Source: an uncultured Lachnospiraceae bacterium
Lineage (GTDB): Bacteria; Bacillota; Clostridia; Lachnospirales; Lachnospiraceae
Assembly (NCBI GenBank): GCA_910578605.1
Contig: CAJTQG010000008.1
Coordinates: 64,882-91,043 of the forward strand
DNA: 26,162 nt
Direction: 5' to 3'
The notes under the pieces were generated by a model. It did no database searches. It was not told the DNA's origin and saw only the letters and a program-made list of their open reading frames with translations. Of this stretch, positions 7,862 to 15,712 are shown piece after piece (positions within the stretch are counted from its first letter, which is position 1; each line of letters starts with the position of its first letter). A program made the position numbers and the translations under genes.

Positions 7862-10546
7862 TTATGAATTCGTGCCTGCCTTTGATTTTCTATTAAGCCA
7901 CTTTTGTATTTCCACTAAGACAAGGGGCATCAAAGATAAAATGCAGACCATCTCCCACTGCGGCACCGTTAAAGCACACACCTTAAATACCTCAGCCAAT
8001 GCTGGAATCGTAACAACTACTATCTGCAGCATCACACATAGTACAAAAGAAAAACACAATTTTTGATTCGTAAACACTCCAATATGAAAAAGAGAGTGCT
8101 CACTGCGCAGATTAAATGCATGCACTAGCTGACTTAAGGACAAAACTAGAAATGCCATTGTTCTTCCTGTTGTCAGTCCCCCCATACTGCCTCCCAAAAA
8201 GAAAGCAATCAGGGCAAGAGAACCAATAAGCGCTCCCTCCAGGCAAATAGCCAGAAAGGTAGATTTGTTAAAGATTCCCTCTGAGCGGGGAATAGGTTTT
8301 CTCTGCATCACATCCTCCTGTGCCGGTTCTACTCCAAGTGCAATGGCAGGAAAACTGTCAGTCACCAGATTTACCCAAAGAAGTTGTACTGCCAGCAGTG
8401 GGGAGGGCATATCAAACAGCACCGCCAAAAAAATGGTGAGAATCTCTCCAATATTGCAGGAAAGAAGAAAATAAACCGCTTTCTTTATATTGTCAAAGAT
8501 TCCTCTCCCTTCCTCCACAGCAGTCACAATTGTTGCAAAATTATCGTCTGCCAAAATCATATCCCCTGCATTTTTGGCTACATCTGTGCCCCCTTTACCC
8601 ATAGCACAGCCAATATCTGCCGCCTTCAGGGCGGGTGCATCATTCACCCCATCTCCGGTCATGGCCACTACCTCGCCCCTTTCCTGAAATGCCTTGACGA
8701 TTCTCACCTTATGCTCCGGTGTTACCCTGGCAAACACACTATAATCATAAATGCTTTTTTCTAATTCCGACTGGCTTAAAGAATCCAATGTCTTTCCTTC
8801 CATGCCTTTTTCCTTCTCCCCCAGTATACCAATCTGACCGGCAATAGCCTTTGCAGTGGAAAGATGATCCCCTGTTATCATCACCGGCTTAATGCCAGCC
8901 TCCTGGCAAAGCTTTACTGCCTGCTTTGCCTCAGGTCTTGGCGGATCCATCAGCCCTAAAAATCCAAGAAATATTAAATCCTCCTCCAGTTTTTTCTCTC
9001 CCCCGGGGGTACAGCTTTTTTTTATCTCCTCCCCCTGCTTCATACACACGGCAAGCACACGCATTGCCTGGTCCGCCATCGCCTGATTTTTACTGAGAAG
9101 CTCTCGTCTCTTAGCCCCCGTCAATTTATGTATTTGTCCCTGCTGCTTATAATATGTACATTTTCCAAGAATAATATCAGGCGCACCTTTTGTCACAGAG
9201 TAAATCTGATGATCCCGCTCCATCACTACTGTCATCTGTTTCCTTTTAGAATCAAAGGGAATTTCATAGATTCTATTTCCCCCACCCTTTACCGAGCTGT
9301 TTTGCTGCTGTAAATATGCCTTTGCAATGGCAGCCTCTGTAGGTTCCCCGCTGATTTCATATGGATTGGAAGTGATTCGTTCCCTAGAAAACAATCCAGA
9401 AAGCGTTCTTTTCTGTTTTGTCCGGTTTTCTTTCACAGATACGTTGGTGCAGGCGAAGGCCTTTTCCAACACATCCCTCTCCTCCCCTGTCACCTCCAGC
9501 ACTGTCATCTTGTTTTGTGTCAATGTGCCAGTCTTGTCAGAACAGATGACTGTAGCGCTGCCTAGAGCCTCCACTACAGGAAGCTTGCGGATAATAGCTT
9601 TCTTTGCGGAAAGCCTCTGCACACCTAAAGACAGCATAATAGTGACAATGGCCGGCAATCCCTCCGGTATAGCAGCCACAGCCAGGCTGACCGAGGTCAT
9701 AAACATTTCCAAAAATGGCCTATTTTGCAGAATTCCCATAACAAACACTGCAAAGCAGATAAGAAGACAACCTGTTCCAAGCGCTTTTCCCAGCTTATTC
9801 AACCGTCTCTGCAATGGTGTTTTCGGGCTCTCGTCCTCCATCATCATTTTTGCAATATGTCCAACCTGAGTTTGCATACCCGTGTGGGTTACCACTGCTG
9901 TGCCCCTGCCTGCAGTCACAAAGCTAGTGGCAAGAACACAATTTTTCCTGTCGGAGAGAGGTGTATCCTTTGGCAATATAACATCGGCATTTTTCTCCAC
10001 ACTCTCCGATTCCCCTGTCAGTGCCGATTCCTCCACCTTTAAATTGTGACTTTCCAACAGCCGGCCGTCTGCTGGAACAAAGGAACCAGTATCTAGAAAT
10101 ATAATATCTCCTGGCACAAGACGCTTGGCATCTATCTCCTCCCTTTTTCCGTTCCGCAGCACATGGGCTTTTGGTGCAGACATATTTTGCAGCGCCTCAA
10201 TAGATTTCTCCGCCTTGCACTCCTGTACTGCCCCTAAAATAGAATTCACCAATATAATTATAAAAATTATAATTGGGTCCACCCAATCTGTGTCTCCCTT
10301 GGCGTAGGAAACCCCAAAGGAGACGATGGCAGCGGCAAGCAGCACCAGTATCATAAAGTCCTTCCACTGTTCTAATACTCTTATGAAAAAGGATTTGTGT
10401 TTTGCCTTCTCCATTTCATTTGCCCTGTATTGAATCAGCCTTGCCCCAGCTTCCTTGGAGGTTAAACCGGACTGCAGACTGGTATTACATTGACGAAGTG
10501 TTTCTTTTATTGATTGATGATAATACAAAATAAGCACCTCACACAT
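7862..10546 (-). CDS. P2A-type (SERCA-like) calcium-transporting P-type ATPase
   Basis: An 894-residue plasma-membrane pump that should export Ca2+ using ATP. Landmarks are the N-terminal cation-ATPase domain, the TGES actuator loop (177-180), M4 PEGLP (294-298), the phosphorylated Asp337 in DKTGT, KGAPD (453-457), TGD (558-560) and TGDGVNDAP (630-638). M5 NIGE (698-701) and M6 NLVTD (726-730) keep SERCA's calcium ligands. In M8 the residue matching SERCA Glu908 appears to be Gln806, so site I may be altered and stoichiometry reduced. Manganese transport as in PMR1-type pumps is less likely, since M6 is SERCA-like. The start is uncertain: ATG 10546 has AAGGAG only two bases away, while in-frame GTG 10537 or TTG 10528 have better spacing. 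A 151-base gap upstream shows no clear promoter. Confidence 0.92.
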   Translation of the reverse strand: MCEVLILYYHQSIKETLRQCNTSLQSGLTSKEAGARLIQYRANEMEKAKHKSFFIRVLEQWKDFMILVLLAAAIVSFGVSYAKGDTDWVDPIIIFIIILVNSILGAVQECKAEKSIEALQNMSAPKAHVLRNGKREEIDAKRLVPGDIIFLDTGSFVPADGRLLESHNLKVEESALTGESESVEKNADVILPKDTPLSDRKNCVLATSFVTAGRGTAVVTHTGMQTQVGHIAKMMMEDESPKTPLQRRLNKLGKALGTGCLLICFAVFVMGILQNRPFLEMFMTSVSLAVAAIPEGLPAIVTIMLSLGVQRLSAKKAIIRKLPVVEALGSATVICSDKTGTLTQNKMTVLEVTGEERDVLEKAFACTNVSVKENRTKQKRTLSGLFSRERITSNPYEISGEPTEAAIAKAYLQQQNSSVKGGGNRIYEIPFDSKRKQMTVVMERDHQIYSVTKGAPDIILGKCTYYKQQGQIHKLTGAKRRELLSKNQAMADQAMRVLAVCMKQGEEIKKSCTPGGEKKLEEDLIFLGFLGLMDPPRPEAKQAVKLCQEAGIKPVMITGDHLSTAKAIAGQIGILGEKEKGMEGKTLDSLSQSELEKSIYDYSVFARVTPEHKVRIVKAFQERGEVVAMTGDGVNDAPALKAADIGCAMGKGGTDVAKNAGDMILADDNFATIVTAVEEGRGIFDNIKKAVYFLLSCNIGEILTIFLAVLFDMPSPLLAVQLLWVNLVTDSFPAIALGVEPAQEDVMQRKPIPRSEGIFNKSTFLAICLEGALIGSLALIAFFLGGSMGGLTTGRTMAFLVLSLSQLVHAFNLRSEHSLFHIGVFTNQKLCFSFVLCVMLQIVVVTIPALAEVFKVCALTVPQWEMVCILSLMPLVLVEIQKWLNRKSKAGTNS

Positions 10547-10697
10547 TTCTCCTTAAAATATATGTGCTAGGTGCTAAAATATGCATATCCTTGTTATGAT
10601 TCACCTTTACATATCATCCAGCCAAAATCAGCCGCTACACACAAATAAGTTAAACTTTCGCTGTGAATCGCAACAACATATAGAACAGCCGTTTTTA

Positions 10698-11231
10698 TCA
10701 TGCCCTCTGAAGTATATCTCTCTGGAGCATTTCTAAGTAATGCAGGGGAACCCCGTTTTTTCTCTCAATACGATAGGTTTTATCTATTTCCTGAAACTTA
10801 AAATGTTTTAGGCCCCCCTTTTGTGCTCTCTCATAAAATTGCACAATATCCACATAGGGCACGTAATATGCCTGATCTAAATGACTGTAATACAGCAGGA
10901 TAAAAGCAATTCCCTGTTGTCTTTCGAATTCTTCCATAAATCGAAGCTGATGCTCATGAATATTGCGGATTGGAAAGTTGTCACCGGCGCATTCCTTGGC
11001 ATCAAAACAAACAGGAATTCCCTGAACCACCCCAATATAATCAACGGTACTGTCCTTCTCAAAATAAGCAAGGGTAATCTGCTTTGTATTTTTGTCTATT
11101 TGAACAGGGGTAATGGGGGTAGGAATTTTCTGAATCAGCCCCAGACTGCTCTCCCGATAACGCTCATTCGTCATATTAATCAGTTCCTCTAAGGTAGAAC
11201 CTCGAAGTCCTCTGCTATTCCAAGTTGCCAT
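10698..11231 (-). CDS. recU: Holliday junction resolvase RecU
   Basis: RecU cleaves Holliday junctions during recombination and chromosome segregation in Firmicutes and is the counterpart of RuvC. The protein (177 residues from this start) shows the family blocks in order: N-terminal NSRGLRGSTLEELI, IQKIPTPITP, the catalytic core DSTVDYIG with FDAKE, and NIHEHQLRFM. By alignment with the B. subtilis enzyme from memory, the metal ligands are the Asp of TVDY, and the Asp and Lys of FDAKE. The family's longer basic N-terminal tail is absent. The start overlaps the end of the pseudouridine synthase gene by 17 bases; a TTG at 11240 is an alternative with AGGAG four bases upstream. Overlap suggests translational coupling. 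Confidence 0.9.
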   Translation of the reverse strand: MATWNSRGLRGSTLEELINMTNERYRESSLGLIQKIPTPITPVQIDKNTKQITLAYFEKDSTVDYIGVVQGIPVCFDAKECAGDNFPIRNIHEHQLRFMEEFERQQGIAFILLYYSHLDQAYYVPYVDIVQFYERAQKGGLKHFKFQEIDKTYRIERKNGVPLHYLEMLQRDILQRA

Positions 11232-12231
11232 ATTCCCCAAACATCTCCTGACTTATTTTTTCAAAATACGGCGGCAGTGGAGCCATTACCTGCATTCCCT
11301 GCCACTTTATCGGAATCACCCCTTGCTTGCCTTCCCCCTCTTTACATATTGCTGGCTTTGGAAATGCTAATACAGCAGCGTGAAGTAATTGATGCTCCAA
11401 ACCAAATTTCTTTTTGTAGATGTCATTCCAATGCCTGTCCCCATATTTATAATCCCCCAGTATAGGATGTCCCTGGCTTGCTAGGTGAGCACGAATCTGG
11501 TGAGGCTTTCCTGTAATCAGCTTCACCTTCAGCAAGGTAGCATCCTTAGTTGTGATACATGGCTTATATTTCGTGCATATGGGAGTATATTCCATCCTAT
11601 CCTTCCCCTCTGGCATCTCCTTTCTGATATACACTTGATTTTTCTTCGCATTCTTATGCAAATATCCCTTGATTGTCTCCTCCTCATTCATTTCTCCTTT
11701 TACTATAGTATAGTAATACTTGTCTAATATTCTGTCACGAAACAGCAAAGAGAGGGTCTGAAGACCAAAGAGAGACTTTCCAAAGGCGATAATCCCACTT
11801 GTGTTTCTGTCCAATCGATTGCAGATACCAGGGGTAAAGCTTTCCTCACCCCCCTGAAAACCCATATAGAAAAGCAACGCTTCATTGATGGAAAAATCTC
11901 TTCTGTCTGCCTTCTGTGACAACATTCCCGCCGGCTTATTAGCAAAGAGAATATCTTCATCCTCAAATAAAATATCAGGTCGATACTCACAGGCAAACGG
12001 TTCTGTGCTCACTTGCCTAAATTTGTCTATCGTCTCCTCCGCCAGAAAAAAAGATACCCGATCTCCCTGCACAAGCTTTTCACTGCCAGTAGCCTTTTTG
12101 CCGTTTAATGTAATATTTTTCTTGCGGAGCATTTTGTAAACAAAACCAGAGCCAGCCTTATTTAAATATTTAAAAATCCACTTATCCAGCCTTTGGCTGC
12201 ACTCATTCTTTCCGATTTCAACCTCTCTCAT
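11215..12231 (-). CDS. RluA-family 23S rRNA pseudouridine synthase (RluC/RluD-like)
   Basis: Converts specific uridines in RNA, most likely 23S rRNA, to pseudouridine. From ATG 12231 the protein has 338 residues: an S4 RNA-binding domain (about 6-65, with QRLDKWI and ITLNGKKA), then the RluA catalytic domain. The catalytic aspartate is Asp141 in GICNRLDRNTSG; the usual His of HRLD is Asn here. LITGKPHQIRAHLASQGHP and LGDYKYGD complete the fold. The start at 12231 has GGAG six bases upstream; a longer frame opening with TTG at 12270 lacks a ribosome site. Which uridine is the target cannot be told from sequence. It overlaps recU. Confidence 0.9.
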   Translation of the reverse strand: MREVEIGKNECSQRLDKWIFKYLNKAGSGFVYKMLRKKNITLNGKKATGSEKLVQGDRVSFFLAEETIDKFRQVSTEPFACEYRPDILFEDEDILFANKPAGMLSQKADRRDFSINEALLFYMGFQGGEESFTPGICNRLDRNTSGIIAFGKSLFGLQTLSLLFRDRILDKYYYTIVKGEMNEEETIKGYLHKNAKKNQVYIRKEMPEGKDRMEYTPICTKYKPCITTKDATLLKVKLITGKPHQIRAHLASQGHPILGDYKYGDRHWNDIYKKKFGLEHQLLHAAVLAFPKPAICKEGEGKQGVIPIKWQGMQVMAPLPPYFEKISQEMFGEYGNLE

Positions 12232-12318
12232 TGCCCTCTCCATTTCTGTATATAAAACGTAAGCCCCCAAATGCTAAATCCATCCCCCCGCAGCAAACTG
12301 ACAGGGAATCAAAATTGT

Positions 12319-14103
12319 TTAAAACATATTTTCCGCTTCCACTACATCTGAAATCTGTTCTAAGTTTTTTAAAATCTCTGGTATTTTTTCATTGGTATCT
12401 AAATTGAGCTGTAATTCCACAATATGCTGTCCTGTGCTGTCGGTGATTGCCTCCATTTTCTGTATATCCACCTGCGCTGCCTGAATCACATCTGTAATAT
12501 TATAAATCAAGCCGATTCTGTTTTTGCCCACAACACGAATCCTTGTCTTTAAAGTATTTTGCTCTTTTGCCTGTCTTAGTATCTTTGCTAAAAATTTATC
12601 CTTCCAGTTTTTCTGAGCCTCTCTGGCCTCCTCCTTCTTAAAATACTGAAGTAATTTATTTTTGGCGCGCATGGTCTTGACAACAGAAAGCCATCGGTAC
12701 TCCGGAATACCATTTTTCTGGTCTACAAGAATCTCCATCTTATCCCCATCCTGAATTACATAATCCGGCCCATACGTTTTTCCGTTTACAAGAACTGCCA
12801 CCATATGATGTCCTATCTCACTGTGAATTCCATATGCAAAATCTACGGCAGTAGAGCCCTTTGGCAGCTCCAGCATATCCCCCTTCGGGGTAAAGCAGCG
12901 TATTTTATCACTAAACACATTCAAGTCTGTTTTCACAAACTGTACAAAGCTAGTGCTGTCAGAATCCTTCTGCCACTCTAAAATCTCCTGCAGCCACTCT
13001 AATTTTTCTTCTTCCTTTACCTTATTCAGTCCGCCCTTGTATTTCCAATAGTTTAAAATACCGTATGTAGCTGTGTGGTCCATCTCCTCCGTGCGAATCT
13101 GCACTTCAAAAATCTCCCCCTGGGGGCTAATTAATGTAGTGTGAATGGACTGGTACAGATTGGACTTAGGAAGGGCAATGTAATCTTTAAATCTGCCTGG
13201 GATAGGACTGTACATAGTGTGAAGAATACCAAGAGCCTCGTAGCACTCTTTCACAGATTCCACAATAATACAGAGGGTAAACACATCATAAATTTCCTGA
13301 ATTTCCTTTTGACGCATTACCATCTTGCGGTAAATACTGAATAAATTCTTATATCTGTCACTGATACCTATCTCAAACTCGCATTCCCCAAAGCCCTGTA
13401 CAATATCCATACATGTAGTTTGTATAAATTGATTTTTTTCCTCCTTAATTCGCTCTGCCTCCTTTGTAATCTCCTCATAGGAGGCAGGGTGCAAATATTT
13501 CAGGCACAAATCCTCAAGCTCCGTGCGCACTACATAAATACCCATTTTCCCTGCAATAGGCACATAAATATCCAACGTCTCCTGTGCAATTTTAATTTGT
13601 TTTTCCGGCTTTTGGAATTCCAGCGTCCGCATATTGTGTAAACGGTCTGCCAGCTTAATCAGAATCACCCGAATATCCTCCGCCATGGCCCAGAGCAGTT
13701 TTTTAAGATTCTCAGCCTGCAGTTCCAATGCATTTCCGCTGCCTTTATCCGACAAATTACGAAGCTTTGTAACCCCATCCACTAGAAACATAATTTCATG
13801 ACCAAAGATTTCAATCAAATACTCCTCCGGCACATCCGTATCCTCCACCACATCATGAAGCAGGCCAGCAGCTATTGTTTCTTTATCCAGCTTTAAATCT
13901 GCCAAAATAATAGCTACACTTACAGGATGAATAATATAAGGCTCCCCTGATTTTCTCTTCTGCTCCTTATGTGCCTCAAAGGCCACTTCATAAGCCTTCT
14001 CCACAATACCAATGTCCTCACTGGGATGGTATTCCTTGATTTTTTGAATCAATACTTTGTACATATCATCTGGATTATTACTTTGCGCAACCTGATTTTC
14101 CAT
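12319..14103 (-). CDS. short RelA/SpoT homologue (HD, synthetase, TGS and ACT domains; zinc-finger region missing)
   Basis: Rel enzymes make and break the alarmone (p)ppGpp. From ATG 14103 (AAAGGA nine bases upstream) the protein has 594 residues, against about 730-770 for a typical long Rel. The HD hydrolase (about 25-200) looks intact: HKEQKRKSGEPYIIHP, HDVVEDT with His83-Asp84 and Glu87-Asp88, and ADRLHNMRTL. The synthetase (about 230-355) keeps Asp273, the RFKD charge motif (304-307), Tyr317 and Glu333, but other conserved positions differ: Arg of the DLIAIR motif is Cys278, and the family block MHxxAEYGxAAHW reads MDHTATYGILNYW. TGS spans about 394-455. The helical and conserved-Cys regions are absent, so a short linker leads straight to an ACT domain (about 517-590). 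The frame is unbroken. Hydrolase-biased activity is an inference. Confidence 0.85.
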   Translation of the reverse strand: MENQVAQSNNPDDMYKVLIQKIKEYHPSEDIGIVEKAYEVAFEAHKEQKRKSGEPYIIHPVSVAIILADLKLDKETIAAGLLHDVVEDTDVPEEYLIEIFGHEIMFLVDGVTKLRNLSDKGSGNALELQAENLKKLLWAMAEDIRVILIKLADRLHNMRTLEFQKPEKQIKIAQETLDIYVPIAGKMGIYVVRTELEDLCLKYLHPASYEEITKEAERIKEEKNQFIQTTCMDIVQGFGECEFEIGISDRYKNLFSIYRKMVMRQKEIQEIYDVFTLCIIVESVKECYEALGILHTMYSPIPGRFKDYIALPKSNLYQSIHTTLISPQGEIFEVQIRTEEMDHTATYGILNYWKYKGGLNKVKEEEKLEWLQEILEWQKDSDSTSFVQFVKTDLNVFSDKIRCFTPKGDMLELPKGSTAVDFAYGIHSEIGHHMVAVLVNGKTYGPDYVIQDGDKMEILVDQKNGIPEYRWLSVVKTMRAKNKLLQYFKKEEAREAQKNWKDKFLAKILRQAKEQNTLKTRIRVVGKNRIGLIYNITDVIQAAQVDIQKMEAITDSTGQHIVELQLNLDTNEKIPEILKNLEQISDVVEAENMF

Positions 14104-14163
14104 ATTATGACATCCTTTCCATCGCTCATTTCGCCCTTTTACCCTCTGTATCAAACTCTATTC

Positions 14164-14751
14164 TTATAACGAATAGTCCCTAATAGACTGTACTATCTTC
14201 TCATCATTGCCCATTCTATCCTTGATTTGCAGTTCTGTCAGCTTCTCATAGGTCTTTTCATAATCTGCACCTCTCACTCTTGTTAAAAACTCCTCCCATT
14301 CACTGCTTACCCACACCTTCTCCACTAGAGCAACCGATGACAAAAATTGAGTCATATAAGTTTCCCACTCACGTTTCCCCTCCCCTTTTTCATGATAGAC
14401 AAACACATGTCTATTTTCCACATATATCACTGGAAAACAATGCAGCTTTTCCTTTGAGCTTATTACATTATCAAATAAAAATTTACCTTGTTTATTGTCA
14501 GCGATCTCTTCCACCTCCTGCCTTTGCCTAGGCGTCAATGATTTTTTCCCAAGCAAAACCAGCATGGCTACTACGTGCTTGGCTATAGGAAGCACAAACA
14601 TAATTGCCAGCACTGTAAAAATATTTCTGTTGGTTTTGTACAGCCATATTCCTAAAAAATAGATTGCGGCAATTATTGCAAAACCCACTGCACAGACTAC
14701 TATCTCATATTGAATTCTGCGCCGAATATATCCATATTGTCCTTTGTCCAT
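14164..14751 (-). CDS. unknown two-helix membrane protein
   Basis: I do not recognise this 195-residue protein. Two hydrophobic helices lie near the N-terminus (about 14-37 and 43-67), separated by a very short turn (KTNRN). They are followed by a basic stretch (KKSLTPRQRQ, 69-78) and a soluble, mixed-charge C-terminal domain of about 120 residues with SKEKLHCFPVIYVENRHVFVYHEK. The basic residues at the N-terminus and after helix 2 suggest both ends are cytoplasmic. The ATG at 14751 has no clear ribosome site. It lies 60 bases upstream of the Rel homologue and may share its transcript. A regulatory role there would be guesswork. Confidence 0.75.
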   Translation of the reverse strand: MDKGQYGYIRRRIQYEIVVCAVGFAIIAAIYFLGIWLYKTNRNIFTVLAIMFVLPIAKHVVAMLVLLGKKSLTPRQRQEVEEIADNKQGKFLFDNVISSKEKLHCFPVIYVENRHVFVYHEKGEGKREWETYMTQFLSSVALVEKVWVSSEWEEFLTRVRGADYEKTYEKLTELQIKDRMGNDEKIVQSIRDYSL

Positions 14752-14889
14752 CTGTTTTTCTATTATTACTTAGACCACTAAATATCGTTGTTCCTTCGAT
14801 AAATAGCATCTTCGTAAATGTTCCTTTCCTTATGCTTCTATATGAAACAAATATAAAACTTATCTATTACATCCAAAGCTTATCCTCTG

Positions 14890-15651
14890 TTATCCACTGA
14901 TTATTTTCATCAACAGCCTGTGAGGCAGCACCTTACTCAGCAAATACAATATTTTCATTGGAATGGAATAAATGGATATTTCTTTTCTTTTTTCCACATC
15001 CTTTATCGTATAGGATACCATTTTTTTACAATCTACATAAAAAAACTTTTTATACCATGGACTTGGTTTTCCCTCCTGTGCCACCTGAAAAAATTCTGTC
15101 TTCACAGGACCAGGACATACGGCTGTAACCCATATGTTCTCCTTGCTGCATTCCCGCCTCAGCGCCCTGGAAAAGCTTAGCACAAATGATTTTGTGGCGG
15201 CATATACTCCAAAATCAGGCTGAGGAAGAAAGGCGGCGGAGCTTGCCATATTTACAATCACTGAATTTTGATCCATATAGGGCAGCACTATTCTTGTGAT
15301 AGCGCTCAATGCCACTACATTAAGCATTGTCATTCCCTCCACATCCTCCAGCTTGTTTTCCGCCACTTGTCCGATTTTGCCGTAGCCGGCTCCATTAAAC
15401 AACAGCTGTACTTTCGGCTTTTCTTTATCCAACAGCATCTCTAACTGGTCACGGACAGACTTCTTCTGCAAATCTCCCTCCAGTACTGCACAGTGGACAC
15501 TGCATTTCTCTGCCACCTTCTGGAGCTCCCCCCTCCTTCTGGCAATCAGCCAAAGTTCATCTATCTCATTTCTTTTTTTCTTTGCAAACTGCAGTGCAAA
15601 TTCTCTTCCAATCCCACTGGACGCGCCAGTGATTATAACAATTTTTTTCAA
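14890..15651 (-). CDS. short-chain dehydrogenase/reductase (SDR family)
   Basis: A 253-residue classical SDR oxidoreductase. It shows the NAD(P)-binding TGASSGIG (8-15), NGAG (86-89), a Ser at 137/138 and the catalytic YAATK (Tyr150, Lys154), so it should be active. PGPVKTEF follows, as usual. An Arg-rich stretch after the second strand (LIARRRGEL) suggests a preference for NADP. The substrate is unknown. The C-terminal 40 residues are hydrophobic and basic (IPMKILYLLSKVLPHRLLMK), perhaps a membrane-associated helix, as in related DltE/YqjQ-like proteins. The start is TTG at 15651, with GGAAGG eight bases upstream; no in-frame ATG fits better. The gene follows ygiQ by 61 bases. Confidence 0.88.
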   Translation of the reverse strand: MKKIVIITGASSGIGREFALQFAKKKRNEIDELWLIARRRGELQKVAEKCSVHCAVLEGDLQKKSVRDQLEMLLDKEKPKVQLLFNGAGYGKIGQVAENKLEDVEGMTMLNVVALSAITRIVLPYMDQNSVIVNMASSAAFLPQPDFGVYAATKSFVLSFSRALRRECSKENIWVTAVCPGPVKTEFFQVAQEGKPSPWYKKFFYVDCKKMVSYTIKDVEKRKEISIYSIPMKILYLLSKVLPHRLLMKIISG

Positions 15652-15712
15652 AGCTTCACCCTTCCTTTCCGCAAAATACGATATGAAATGCTTTCACATA
15701 TCCTGTTCTTAC

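Noticed and set aside
9327..9869. 180-codon open frame on the plus strand
   Set aside because: It lies wholly inside the P-type ATPase gene on the opposite strand, whose protein has every family motif; the plus-strand product resembles no family.
12319..14103. Frameshift or truncation explaining the short Rel homologue
   Set aside because: The frame is continuous and the C-terminal ACT domain is present, so the missing part is an internal absence rather than a broken gene.
15661..15712. GATAT...ATATC hairpin between ygiQ and the SDR gene as a terminator
   Set aside because: A short, bulged, AT-rich stem with no U-tract; the SDR ribosome site follows directly.
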